DNA from: Janibacter sp. CX7
Lineage (GTDB): Bacteria; Actinomycetota; Actinomycetes; Actinomycetales; Dermatophilaceae
NCBI RefSeq assembly: GCF_024362365.1
Contig: NZ_CP101464.1
Span: forward strand, 930,001 to 994,000
Direction: 5' to 3'
DNA: 64,000 bases
Below the pieces are notes generated by a model that saw nothing but the letters and a program-made list of their open reading frames with translations, ran no database searches and was not told where the DNA came from. Below are positions 9,132 through 19,813 of this stretch, piece after piece (the first letter of the stretch is position 1; each line of letters starts with the position of its first letter). A program made the position numbers and the translations under genes.

Positions 9132-9264
9132 GCGCGACGAGCCACCTGCTCGTCGCGCGGACCTCCCACACCCGGGGGGTCTTTCGCTTTTCTCGGGCAG
9201 GGACGAGACCAGCGGACGGGTCCGGAGCATCACCCCCGCCACGGACGGGCGCGACGAGCAGGTG
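9132..9264 (+). promoter_or_regulatory. Candidate transcription attenuator of cimA
   Basis: GCGCGACGAGC (9132-9142) pairs perfectly with GCTCGTCGCGC (9148-9158). The segment CACCTGCTCGTCGCGC (9143-9158) has an exact 16-nt complement at 9249-9264, so the two pairings exclude each other. Between them GACCTCC (9160-9166) can pair with GGGGGTC (9175-9181), followed by TTTCGCTTTT, a terminator-like stem with a T-rich tail. A ribosome held on the Ile codons at 9123-9128 would cover the first arm. Which structure terminates is not resolved. Confidence 0.55.
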
Positions 9265-9277
9265 TCACACTCCTCGA

Positions 9278-9295
9278 GGAGGCGAGCTCGCCTCC
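9278..9295. repeat. 18-nt perfect palindrome before cimA
   Basis: GGAGGCGAGCTCGCCTCC lies 25 nt before the cimA start and could fold over the translation start region or bind a dimeric protein. It is preceded by a second small palindrome, TCCTCGAGGA. Confidence 0.5.
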
Positions 9296-9319
9296 CTTCG
9301 TCCGAAGCGAGAGATCCAC

Positions 9320-10900
9320 ATGCACGGCTTCCACGTCTACGACACGACGATGCGCGACGGCGCCCAGCAGGAGGGGATCAACCTCTCCGTCGGGGACAAG
9401 CTGACCATCGCCCGTCACCTCGACGAGCTGGGCGTGACCCACATCGAAGGGGGCTGGCCCGGGGCCAACCCCAACGACACCGAGTTCTTCCGCCGGGCCC
9501 GCACCGAGCTGGAGCTGCGCTGCGCGACGCTCGCCGCCTTCGGCGCGACGCGCAAGGCCGGCGGCTCCGCCGCCACCGACCCGCAGGTGCAGGCGCTGCT
9601 CGACTCCGGCGCCGAGGTCATCACCCTCGTGGCGAAGATGCACCCGGGCCACGTCGAGCGCGCGCTGCGCACGACGCGCGAGGAAAATCTCGCGATGATC
9701 ACCGACACCGTCGCCCACCTGCGCGCCCAGGGGCGCACGGTCATGGTCGACGGGGAGCACTTCTTCGACGGCTACCAGCTCGACCGCGACTACGCTCTCG
9801 CCTGCGTGCGTGCCGCCCACGAGGCCGGCGCCGAGGTCATCGCGCTGTGCGACACCAACGGCGGCATGCTGCCCGGGCAGGTGCGCGACGCCGTCGCCGA
9901 CGTCATCGAGGCGACCGGTGCGCGGCTGGGCATCCACTGCCACAACGACACCGGGTGCGCCGTCGCCAACACCATGGCTGCCGTCGAGGCCGGCGCCGAC
10001 CACGTCCAGGGCACGGTCAACGCTTATGGCGAGCGCACGGGCAATGCCGACCTCATCACCGTCGTCGCCAACCTCCAGCTCAAGCTCGGCATGGACCTCG
10101 TCGAGCCCTACCGGCTGCAGGACGCCACCCGCATCGCGCACGCGGTGAGCGAGGTGACCAACTTCCCGCACTTCTCCCGGCAGCCCTACGTCGGCTCGGG
10201 GGCCTTCGCGCACAAGGCCGGGCTGCACGCGAGCGCGATCAAGGTCGACCCCGACCTCTACCAGCACATCGAGCCCAAGGACGTCGGCAACGACATGCGC
10301 ATGCTCGTGTCCGACATGGCCGGGCGGGCGACGGTGGAGCTCAAGAGCCGCGAGTTCGGCGTCGACCTCGCCGGCGACGACGCGGCCCTGACCCGCGTGC
10401 TGGCGAAGGTCAAGGAGCTCGAGCAGCGCGGCTACACCTTCGACGCGGCCGACGCGAGCTTCGAGCTCCTGCTGAGGCGCGAGCTGCAGGAGGAGGCGCT
10501 CGAGTATGCGCAGGTCGAGTCCTGGCGGATCATGATCGACGCCCGTGGTGGCGACGACGCCCTCTCGGAGGCGACGGTCAAGGCGGTCGCCGGCGGGCGG
10601 CGGCTCGTGGCGACGGGGGAGGGCAATGGCCCGGTCAACGCCCTTGACCAGGGCCTGCGGCAGGCCCTCGTCACCGTCTACCCCGAGGTCGAGCAGATCG
10701 AGCTCATCGACTACAAGGTGCGCATCCTCGACGCCGCCCACGGCACCGACGCGACGACCAGGGTGCTCATCGAGCACAGTGACGAGCACACCTCGTGGAC
10801 GACGGTCGGCGTCGCGCCCAACATCGTCGAGGCCTCGTGGGAGGCGCTCGTCGACGGCATCACCTATGGCCTGATGCGCGCGGGTGTGCCGGTGCGCTGA
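9320..10900 (+). CDS. cimA: (R)-citramalate synthase
   Basis: This enzyme condenses pyruvate with acetyl-CoA to citramalate, giving 2-oxobutyrate for isoleucine without threonine. The 526-residue protein has the DTTMRDGAQQEG active-site block at the N-terminus, GGWPGANPND, HCHNDTGCAVANT for the metal and a C-terminal regulatory domain. The GGWPG signature and DTTMRDGAQ, in place of the LRDG of LeuA, point to citramalate synthase and away from 2-isopropylmalate synthase. The chosen ATG gives the normal family N-terminus. The long leader with an Ile-Ile peptide supports an isoleucine role. LeuA remains the alternative, but no other LeuA blocks are present. Confidence 0.92.
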   Translation: MHGFHVYDTTMRDGAQQEGINLSVGDKLTIARHLDELGVTHIEGGWPGANPNDTEFFRRARTELELRCATLAAFGATRKAGGSAATDPQVQALLDSGAEVITLVAKMHPGHVERALRTTREENLAMITDTVAHLRAQGRTVMVDGEHFFDGYQLDRDYALACVRAAHEAGAEVIALCDTNGGMLPGQVRDAVADVIEATGARLGIHCHNDTGCAVANTMAAVEAGADHVQGTVNAYGERTGNADLITVVANLQLKLGMDLVEPYRLQDATRIAHAVSEVTNFPHFSRQPYVGSGAFAHKAGLHASAIKVDPDLYQHIEPKDVGNDMRMLVSDMAGRATVELKSREFGVDLAGDDAALTRVLAKVKELEQRGYTFDAADASFELLLRRELQEEALEYAQVESWRIMIDARGGDDALSEATVKAVAGGRRLVATGEGNGPVNALDQGLRQALVTVYPEVEQIELIDYKVRILDAAHGTDATTRVLIEHSDEHTSWTTVGVAPNIVEASWEALVDGITYGLMRAGVPVR

Positions 10901-10920
10901 CCGCGGGTCACTGAGCAAGG

Positions 10921-10969
10921 GAAACTGCCCCTTCGCAAGAGTTCCGAACCCTTGCCAAGGGGCAGTTTC
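10921..10969. terminator. Bidirectional terminator between cimA and putA
   Basis: GAAACTGCCCCTT and AAGGGGCAGTTTC form a 13-bp stem, with a nested GCAAG/CTTGC pair in the loop. It lies between the two convergent genes, with T-rich and A-rich ends suited to either direction. Confidence 0.8.
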
Positions 10970-11009
10970 TCGGGTCGCCCGAGAATCGATGGGCCCATGT
11001 GTCGACGGG

Positions 11010-14000
11010 TCAGCCGGCCACGTGGCCGAAGCGGTGACGGGTGGTGCTCACCGCCTGCTCCCGGACGAAGGGGAGGACCTCACGTCGTCCCGTGGCCAGG
11101 ACCTCGCCGGTGATGACGTCGACGCCTGCGGCGACGAGCTCGTCGACGAGCGCGGGGAGGCAGGCGCCCACGGTGCGCACCCGCACGTCCGCGCTGCGCG
11201 ACGCGCGGGCGACGAAGGCCGCGTCGTCCTCGCCCACGACCTGCACGTGCCCGATGCTGCCCGGCAGGTCGAGGCCCGGAGCCGCCGAGACGACGACGTG
11301 GGCGCCGGTGAGGGTGGCCGCGGCGACGAGGCGCAGCAGCTCGACGACCCGTGTGCCGCCGCCGGCGCGCACGAGCACTCGCGGGTGCGGGCGGTAGCGG
11401 AAGACATTGGACTCCACGACGAGGGCGCTCTCGTCGTGCTCGACGCCGAACTCATCGGCCCACGCGGCCGCGTCGCTGGCGAGCGCCGCCTCGAGCCAGG
11501 CCCGCTCGTCGTCGCCGACGGAGGAGCCGAGGGTCGCGAGCTGGGCGTCGACGGTGCTGCGCACGGCGGAGGTGACGGGCGCCCCCTTCGTCGGCAGGCC
11601 GGTGCCCGTCCACGTGCCGAGCTGGGCGACGTAGTTGGGGCCGCCGGCCTTGGCGCCGGGGCCGATCGAGCTGGCCTTCCACCCGCCGAAGGACTGGCGG
11701 CGCACGATGGCGCCGGTGATGTGCCGGTTGACGTAGGCGTTGCCGACGGCGACCGTCTCCGTCCAGTGGGCGATCTCGCCCTCGTCGAGGCTGTGCAGGC
11801 CGCCGGTGAGGCCGAAGTCGGTGGCGTTCTGCAGCTCGATCGCCTCGTCGAGGGAGTCGGCGCGCATCAGGCCGAGCACCGGGCCGAAGACCTCGGTGAG
11901 GTGGAAGAAGGAGCGAGGCCGCACGCCGTCCTTGACGCCCGGCGACCACAGCCGGCCGGTGTCGTCGAGCTGGCGCGGCTCGACGAGCCAGGACTCGCCC
12001 GGCTCGAGCGTCGTGAGGGCACGACGCAGCTTGCCCGTGGGCTCCTCGATGACCGGGCCCATGCGGGTGCCCAGGTCGGCCGGCCAGCCGACGGCGATCG
12101 ACTCGACAGCGTCGACGAGCTGGCGGCGGAAGCGCTCCGACGTGCCGATCGACCCGACGAGGATGCCGAGGGAGGCGGCGGAGCACTTCTGGCCGGCGTG
12201 GCCGAAGGCCGAGCTGACGAGGTCGGCGACCGCGAGGTCGATGTCGGCGGAGGGGGTGATGACCAGGGCGTTCTTGCCGGAGGTCTCGCCGAGGACGCGG
12301 GCGCCGTGCTCGCGCCCGGCACGCCAGCCGGCGAAGAGCCGGGCCGTCTCGCTCGCGCCGGTGAGCACGACGGCGTCGACGTCCTCGTGCGCGACGAGGT
12401 GCTGGCCGACCTCGTCCTCGTCGGTGCGCACGACGTGCAGCACCTCGCGCGGGATGCCGGCGTCGTGCAGGGCGGCGACGGTGACCTCGACGCACACGGG
12501 CGTCTGCGGGGCGGGCTTGATGACGACCGAGGACCCGGCGGCCAGGGCCGCGAGGACGCCACCGATCGGGATGGCGACGGGGAAGTTCCACGGCGGTGTC
12601 ACGAGCGTCAGGGCGAAGGGGGTGAAGCTCGCCCCGTCGACCATGGCCCCGCCCTCGAGCTCGAGGGCACGGTCGGCGTAGTAGCGGGCGAAGTCGACCG
12701 CCTCGGAGATCTCGGGGTCGGCCTCGGCGACGGTCTTGCCGGCCTCGGCGGCCATGACCGCGAGGATCTGCTCGCGCCGGGAGTCGATCTCACGAGCAGC
12801 CTTGCGCAGCAGGTCCGCCCGCTCGGCGGCGGGGCGTGCCGCCCAGCCCTCGTGCGCGGTGCGCGCCGTGGCGACGACCTCGTCGACCGCGGCGGTGCTC
12901 GTCAGGTGCGGGGAGGTCGGCTCCGGCCGGGGCGCGGCGACGGCGCGGGCGGCCCACGCGCGGTGGCCGGGCAGGGCGGCGTCGGAGTCGGGCGTGTTGT
13001 CGAAGGTGTCACCGATCGGCGGGCGCTCGGCGGAGCGGCGCGGGCCGACAGGGGTGTCGCCGATGGCCTCGACGCTCACCCGGAAGCGGGCCTCCTGGTC
13101 GGGGATCGCCGCGGCATCCTCGGAGAAGAAGGCGTGGATGTAGTTCTCCGGGGAGGCGCTCTCCTCGAGGCGACGCACGAGGTAGGAGACGGCGGCGTCG
13201 AAGTCCTCGGGGGCGACGACCGGCGTGTAGAGGATGACCGTGCCGACCGCGTCGCGCACCGCGCGGGCCTGCGCCGGGGACATGCCCTGGAGCATCTCGA
13301 TGTCGAGGCTGTCCTGCGCCCCCCGGTCGGTCGCGAGCAGGTGCGCCGCGGCGACGTCGTAGAGGTTGTGCGAGGCGACACCGATGCGCAGCGCGCCGAC
13401 GGCGTCGGGGCGCAGGGCGCGCTCGACGCAGCGCAGGTAGTTGGCGTCGACGTCGGCCTTGGTCGTGTAAGGCGCCTGCTCCCAGCCGTGCATGACGGCC
13501 TCGACGCGCTCCATCGCGAGGTTGGCGCCCTTGACGAGACGCACCTTGATCGGGGCGCCACCGGCGGCGCGACGGGCGACGGCGAAGTCGATGAGCCGCT
13601 CGAGGGCGGGCAGCGCGTCGGGCAGGTAGGCCTGCAGGACGATGCCGGCCTCGAGGTCGTGGAACTGCGGCTCGGAGAGCATCCGGGTGAAGACCTCGAT
13701 GGTCATCTCGAGGTCGCGGTACTCCTCCATGTCGAGGTTGACGAAGGAGTGCGGGCTGGACGACTTCGCGGTCTCGTAGAGCGGGCGCAGCCGGGTCAGG
13801 CAGCGCTCGACGGTGCCCTCGGTGTCCCACGTGCTGATCTGGCTGACGAGCGAGGAGACCTTGATCGAGACGTAGTCGACGTCGGGGCGCTCGAGCAGCT
13901 CGCGGGTGCGCTCGGTGCGGCTGGCGGCCTCGCCCTCGCCGAGCACGGCCTCGCCGAGGAGGTTGATGTTGAGGCGGAACCCGTCCTCGCGGGCCTTCGC

Positions 14001-14429
14001 CAGGTGCTTGCCCAGACGCGGGTCGCGGGCGTCGACGAGCAGGTGGCCGACCATCTGCTTCATGCGGGCGCGGGCGGCAGGCACGACGACCTTGGGCGCG
14101 ATCTTGGCAGCGCGGGCGCCGAGCCCGAGCAGGCCGCGGTCGACCGGGCCGAGGAAGGAGGCCGAGTCGGACGCGGTGATCCGGCTGAGCGCGTTGGCAG
14201 CGACGCGGTCGTCCTCCGGCCGCGCGACGCGGTCGACGAAGAAGACCGCCATGTCGAGGCCGGCGTGGTCGGACAGGAGCGCGGCGAGCTGACCGGTCGA
14301 CTGCGCCTCACGCTTCGTCTCGCCGGCGTGGGCGGCGGCGGCCCAGCGGTCCGCGAGACGCACCGCGTCCTCGACGAAGGGGGCGAAGGCGGCAGTGGCC
14401 GGGTCCGTCAGGGAGGGAGTCGTCGTCAT
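11010..14429 (-). CDS. putA: Bifunctional proline dehydrogenase / pyrroline-5-carboxylate dehydrogenase
   Basis: This protein oxidises proline to glutamate in two steps, FAD-dependent and then NAD-dependent. The 1139-residue chain has a proline dehydrogenase barrel at about residues 150-460 (DYVSIKVSSL, NLDMEEYRD, RLVKGAN). An aldehyde dehydrogenase domain follows from about residue 540, with catalytic glutamate in LGETSGKN (E715) and cysteine in GQKCSA (C749). No DNA-binding ribbon-helix-helix domain precedes the barrel, so it is not the trifunctional PutA repressor. The start at MTTTPSLTD follows TACCGT by 7 nt and lacks a ribosome-binding site. It stands alone and points toward cimA. Confidence 0.95.
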   Translation of the reverse strand: MTTTPSLTDPATAAFAPFVEDAVRLADRWAAAAHAGETKREAQSTGQLAALLSDHAGLDMAVFFVDRVARPEDDRVAANALSRITASDSASFLGPVDRGLLGLGARAAKIAPKVVVPAARARMKQMVGHLLVDARDPRLGKHLAKAREDGFRLNINLLGEAVLGEGEAASRTERTRELLERPDVDYVSIKVSSLVSQISTWDTEGTVERCLTRLRPLYETAKSSSPHSFVNLDMEEYRDLEMTIEVFTRMLSEPQFHDLEAGIVLQAYLPDALPALERLIDFAVARRAAGGAPIKVRLVKGANLAMERVEAVMHGWEQAPYTTKADVDANYLRCVERALRPDAVGALRIGVASHNLYDVAAAHLLATDRGAQDSLDIEMLQGMSPAQARAVRDAVGTVILYTPVVAPEDFDAAVSYLVRRLEESASPENYIHAFFSEDAAAIPDQEARFRVSVEAIGDTPVGPRRSAERPPIGDTFDNTPDSDAALPGHRAWAARAVAAPRPEPTSPHLTSTAAVDEVVATARTAHEGWAARPAAERADLLRKAAREIDSRREQILAVMAAEAGKTVAEADPEISEAVDFARYYADRALELEGGAMVDGASFTPFALTLVTPPWNFPVAIPIGGVLAALAAGSSVVIKPAPQTPVCVEVTVAALHDAGIPREVLHVVRTDEDEVGQHLVAHEDVDAVVLTGASETARLFAGWRAGREHGARVLGETSGKNALVITPSADIDLAVADLVSSAFGHAGQKCSAASLGILVGSIGTSERFRRQLVDAVESIAVGWPADLGTRMGPVIEEPTGKLRRALTTLEPGESWLVEPRQLDDTGRLWSPGVKDGVRPRSFFHLTEVFGPVLGLMRADSLDEAIELQNATDFGLTGGLHSLDEGEIAHWTETVAVGNAYVNRHITGAIVRRQSFGGWKASSIGPGAKAGGPNYVAQLGTWTGTGLPTKGAPVTSAVRSTVDAQLATLGSSVGDDERAWLEAALASDAAAWADEFGVEHDESALVVESNVFRYRPHPRVLVRAGGGTRVVELLRLVAAATLTGAHVVVSAAPGLDLPGSIGHVQVVGEDDAAFVARASRSADVRVRTVGACLPALVDELVAAGVDVITGEVLATGRREVLPFVREQAVSTTRHRFGHVAG

Positions 14430-14436
14430 GCTCTCG

Positions 14437-14442
14437 ACGGTA
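14437..14442 (-). promoter_or_regulatory. Minus-10 TACCGT of leaderless putA
   Basis: Read on the minus strand, TACCGT ends 7 nt before the ATG, the same geometry as ilvD. No operator palindrome is evident within the next 100 nt. Confidence 0.55.
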
Positions 14443-14660
14443 GGCGCGCGACGTGGCAATGACCACAGCCAGATGTTTGCCCCAAGCCGTCCATCGACAT
14501 ACATCTGTCTGATCGGCACGGTCGGCGGGCCTGTGTGAGACGCGCCCTGTCTCCACCCCTTGGGAGGTAGTGCCTCGGGCACCCCCTGCCTAGCGTCGAA
14601 GGGAGACGTCGACCCGGCCACGGGTCTGCTCAACGTCGCCAGCCTGAGGAGCTCATCTCG

Positions 14661-16766
<2,106 letters not shown>

Positions 16767-16790
16767 GGCACCACGACAGAGAGGCACCAC

Positions 16791-17972
16791 ATGAAGGCAC
16801 TCACCTGGCAAGGCCGAAGCAACGTCCGCATCGACGACGTCCCCGACCCTCGGGTCGAGCGCCCGACCGACGCGGTCATCCGTGTCACCTCGACCGCGAT
16901 CTGCGGATCCGACCTCCATCTCTACGACCCACTCGGTCCCTTTCTGTCGAAGGGAGACATCCTCGGCCACGAGACCATGGGCATCGTCGAGGAGGTGGGG
17001 TCGGAGGTCACCCACATCTCGGTGGGCGACCGGGTCGTCGTCCCCTTCAACATCTCGTGCGGGCACTGCTGGATGTGCCAACGCGGATTCATGGCCCAGT
17101 GCGAGACCACGCAGGTGCGCGATCAGGGCATGGGGGCCTCGCTCTTCGGCTTCACCGAGCTCTACGGCTCCGTCCCGGGGGGCCAGGCGGAGTACCTGCG
17201 CGTCCCGCAGGCACAGTTCGGCCCGATCCTCGTCCCCGAGGGCGTGGCCGACGAGCGGTTCCTGTACCTCTCCGACATCCTCCCGACCGCCTGGCAGGGG
17301 GTGGAGTACGCCGACGTGCCCAACGGGGGCAGCCTCGCCGTCATCGGGCTGGGACCAGTCGGCCTGATGGCGGTCGCCATCGCGGCCCACCGTGGCCTGC
17401 AGGTCATAGGCGTGGACAACGTGCCGGAACGGCTGGCACGGGCGCGCCAGTACGGCGCGACAGTCATCAACACCGACGAGACCGATGACGTGCCGGGAGC
17501 GATCCGCGAGCTCACCGACGGCCGCGGGGTCGACGGCTCCCTGGACGCGGTCGGGATGGAGGCCCACGGCGCACCCGTGGCCGAGACCGCCATCAAGGCC
17601 GTCGGCCTGGTCCCGGATGTCCTGGCCAAGCCGATGATGAAGACGGTCGGCATCGACCGCCTCGCCGCACTGCGCACGGCGATCGGCGCCGTCCGACGTT
17701 CGGGCACGGTCTCGGTGAGCGGGGTCTACGGCGGGATGGCCGACCCCCTGCCGATGATGGAGATCTTCGACAAGGGTCTGGCTCTGCGCATGGGCCAGTG
17801 CCACGTCAAGCGGTGGATCGACGACATCATGCCGCTCGTGCTCGAGGACGGCGACCCCCTCGGTCTCGAGGCGTTTGCGACCCACCGCCTGCCGCTGACG
17901 CAGGCCCCTGACGCCTACTCGATGTTCCAGAAGAAGCAGGACGGCTGCATCAAGGTCGTGCTGAAGCCGTGA
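16791..17972 (+). CDS. Zinc-dependent alcohol dehydrogenase family protein
   Basis: A 393-residue medium-chain dehydrogenase. Catalytic zinc ligands are visible as TAICGSD and the GHE of LGHETMG, and the CGHCWMCQRG loop supplies structural-zinc cysteines. The nucleotide-binding block is VIGLGPVGLMAVAIA. Sequences of this shape are usually annotated as formaldehyde- or threonine-dehydrogenase-like, and the true substrate cannot be told. It follows the catalase closely and ends in a strong stem-loop, so the pair is probably one transcript made under oxidative or aldehyde stress. Confidence 0.88.
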   Translation: MKALTWQGRSNVRIDDVPDPRVERPTDAVIRVTSTAICGSDLHLYDPLGPFLSKGDILGHETMGIVEEVGSEVTHISVGDRVVVPFNISCGHCWMCQRGFMAQCETTQVRDQGMGASLFGFTELYGSVPGGQAEYLRVPQAQFGPILVPEGVADERFLYLSDILPTAWQGVEYADVPNGGSLAVIGLGPVGLMAVAIAAHRGLQVIGVDNVPERLARARQYGATVINTDETDDVPGAIRELTDGRGVDGSLDAVGMEAHGAPVAETAIKAVGLVPDVLAKPMMKTVGIDRLAALRTAIGAVRRSGTVSVSGVYGGMADPLPMMEIFDKGLALRMGQCHVKRWIDDIMPLVLEDGDPLGLEAFATHRLPLTQAPDAYSMFQKKQDGCIKVVLKP

Positions 17973-17978
17973 CCGCAG

Positions 17979-18017
17979 CACGAGTGGCCGGGGCCGCACG
18001 GGCCTCGGCCACTCGTG
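17979..18017 (+). terminator. Terminator after catalase-dehydrogenase pair
   Basis: CACGAGTGGCC and GGCCACTCGTG form a perfect 11-bp stem with further GGGCC/GGCCT pairing in the loop, 7 nt after the stop codon. The following 18018-18258 stretch has open frames but none with motifs or a ribosome-binding site, and I see no supported gene there. Confidence 0.75.
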
Positions 18018-18258
18018 GCTGTGGCCGCGATCGACATGATGCTGGGCGGGACGATCCACCTGTGCCTGTCCGTCCTGCTCCTCTCGATCCCGGCGCAGAG
18101 GGCCGCTCGACGACTCGTCGACGCGGTGCTGGCCGGTCGCTCGCCGATCGAGCTCACACCCCTGTCGTGGGTGGGCAGGCGGGTACACGGTCTCGCGCCG
18201 CGCGCCGGCTCAACCCGATCGATCCGGGCGAAGGGCCCGCAGCGCGCAGCGCGTCGGG

Positions 18259-18936
18259 TCAGTAGTCGGCGGGCGTGGGCGGCGCCTCGAGGACGATCCG
18301 CTTGCGTGTCGGGGCCATGCCGTTGTCGATCCCCCAGAGGACGGCTTGGCTCCGGCTGTCCACGCCCATCGTCCGGTACGCGGAGCGGATGTAGGACTTG
18401 ACCGAGTTGATGCTCAGGTACGTCCGCTCCGCGATGGCGTTGTTGCTCAGCCCGGCGGTCACGAGAGCGATGATCTCTGACTCACGAGGTGTCAGGCCCG
18501 CCGCGCGGCCGGGCCAGGAGTTGGTGGGGAGCGTGGGGTCCGGCTCGAAGGGGATGACCCGCAGATGCCCTTCGTGAGCCCTGGTCAGCTCCATGACGAG
18601 ATCCTCCGCGCCGACCGACTTGGAGATCGCGGAGGTGACCCCGCGGGCCCGAGCTGACTCGATGAGCTCCTCGGAGAGATGCCAGGTGAAGAGGACCACC
18701 TGCCCGATGTGGGGGGCGGCGCACAAGACGTCGAGGTCGTCACCGTCGAACCCGGTGCGGGCGTAGGTGTCGTACAGCGCGATGTCGACCGGTTGAGCGA
18801 CCGTGGTCCCTGCATCCAGCTCGACGACCCTGACGACGTCGGCGTAGGGCTCGAGCATGGCGGCGACTCCTTGGATGATCAGCTCGTGATCGTTGATCAG
18901 GGCGACCCTCAAGGGGCCACGTGCAGGGGCGCTCAT
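18259..18936 (-). CDS. LuxR-family response regulator (NarL type)
   Basis: A 225-residue transcription regulator with an N-terminal receiver-like domain and a C-terminal LuxR helix-turn-helix (LTPRESEIIALVTAGLSNNA, then SVKSYI). The phospho-acceptor aspartate is probably D56 in DIALYDTYAR, and the conserved lysine is in AISKS. The usual acidic pair is ND in place of DD at residues 15-16, so phosphorylation may be weak or replaced by another input. No histidine kinase is nearby. The ATG lies 6 nt behind TATGGT, pointing to a leaderless transcript separate from the glycosyltransferase operon that ends 31 nt upstream. An upstream frame extension is rejected on this ground. Confidence 0.88.
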   Translation of the reverse strand: MSAPARGPLRVALINDHELIIQGVAAMLEPYADVVRVVELDAGTTVAQPVDIALYDTYARTGFDGDDLDVLCAAPHIGQVVLFTWHLSEELIESARARGVTSAISKSVGAEDLVMELTRAHEGHLRVIPFEPDPTLPTNSWPGRAAGLTPRESEIIALVTAGLSNNAIAERTYLSINSVKSYIRSAYRTMGVDSRSQAVLWGIDNGMAPTRKRIVLEAPPTPADY

Positions 18937-18967
18937 GCCCTGACCATAGCCGCGGCTACCGACTGCG

Positions 18968-19813
18968 TCAGGCTCGGGTCTCGTGACCGTCCGCCCTCGC
19001 GACGAGCACGATCTCGCCGGGACGACGGATGATGCGGCCCTGCCTTTCGAACTCGTCGAGCCACCCCGACATGGGCCACTCGTGCCAACGTCGCCAGTAG
19101 ATCGATGCATTGCGCACGATGTCGACGAGGTGCTCGACCGGCGGCCGTGACACCGGGTGATGCTGGTGGTAGGCATGGGCGCCTCCGACCCAGACCAGCT
19201 CGACACCTCGCTCGCGGGCGACCCGACCGAGGTCGGTGTCCTCGGCCCCGTAGCCGACGTACTCCTCGGCAAAGCCTCCCAACAGGTCCCAGGTGGACGC
19301 TTTCACCGCGAAGCTCAATGACCAGAAGAGCTCGTGCGAGCCGTCGCGCTGGATCGTGCCGGGCGATGGTGCCGGCCGGGCGGGGTGGGGGTCGGTCAGG
19401 TCGTCGAGCCGGCGGGCGTCGTCCGGGACCCGGACGCCTTCGTCGAGGTAGGTCACCGGTCCGCAGAGCAGCGCTTGAGGAACTCTCTCGGCAGCGCTCT
19501 CGTACGAGCTCACCAGACGTGGTCCGGGCACACAGTCCACGTCGAGCAGGACCACCAGGTCCGCGCCGGAGCGCAGCGCTGCCCGCACCCCGATGTTGCG
19601 TGCCCGCGCGAGGGGGAGACCGCGAGGATCGCGCTCGACGTGGATGACGGTCACGCTCGGCTGACCAGCGACGACGTCGTCGATGGCGTGGTCGTCCATG
19701 GCCACGATGATGTGCGGCATCCCGGGGGAGACGTCGCGCAGGATCCTGCGCTGCTCGCGCAGGTGCGCGTGCCGACCGTGGACGACGGTCACGATCACGA
19801 TGTGCTCAGCCAC
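18968..19813 (-). CDS. GT2-family glycosyltransferase with galactosyltransferase-type C-terminus
   Basis: A 281-residue GT-A glycosyltransferase. The nucleotide-sugar metal motif is DVD (D91-D93) in LLDVDCVPG, and YGAEDTDLG (E191, D192) resembles the C-terminal acceptor motif of GT7/GT2 enzymes. No membrane segment is present, so it is probably cytosolic or peripheral. It starts at GTG and overlaps the preceding gene by 8 nt, so translation is coupled. It is the last of seven overlapping genes read on the minus strand from 25569. Donor sugar and acceptor are unknown. Confidence 0.85.
   Translation of the reverse strand: MAEHIVIVTVVHGRHAHLREQRRILRDVSPGMPHIIVAMDDHAIDDVVAGQPSVTVIHVERDPRGLPLARARNIGVRAALRSGADLVVLLDVDCVPGPRLVSSYESAAERVPQALLCGPVTYLDEGVRVPDDARRLDDLTDPHPARPAPSPGTIQRDGSHELFWSLSFAVKASTWDLLGGFAEEYVGYGAEDTDLGRVARERGVELVWVGGAHAYHQHHPVSRPPVEHLVDIVRNASIYWRRWHEWPMSGWLDEFERQGRIIRRPGEIVLVARADGHETRA

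Noticed and set aside
10884..14462. A 1192-codon open frame antisense to putA
   Set aside because: It lacks any domain motif, is dominated by Arg, Ala, Gly, Asp and Val, and mirrors a well-defined PutA. GC-rich third positions leave antisense frames open.
18015..18401. Hydrophobic frame after the dehydrogenase (GTG start, MAVAAIDMMLGG)
   Set aside because: It starts inside the terminator stem, has no ribosome-binding site and runs antisense into the LuxR gene.
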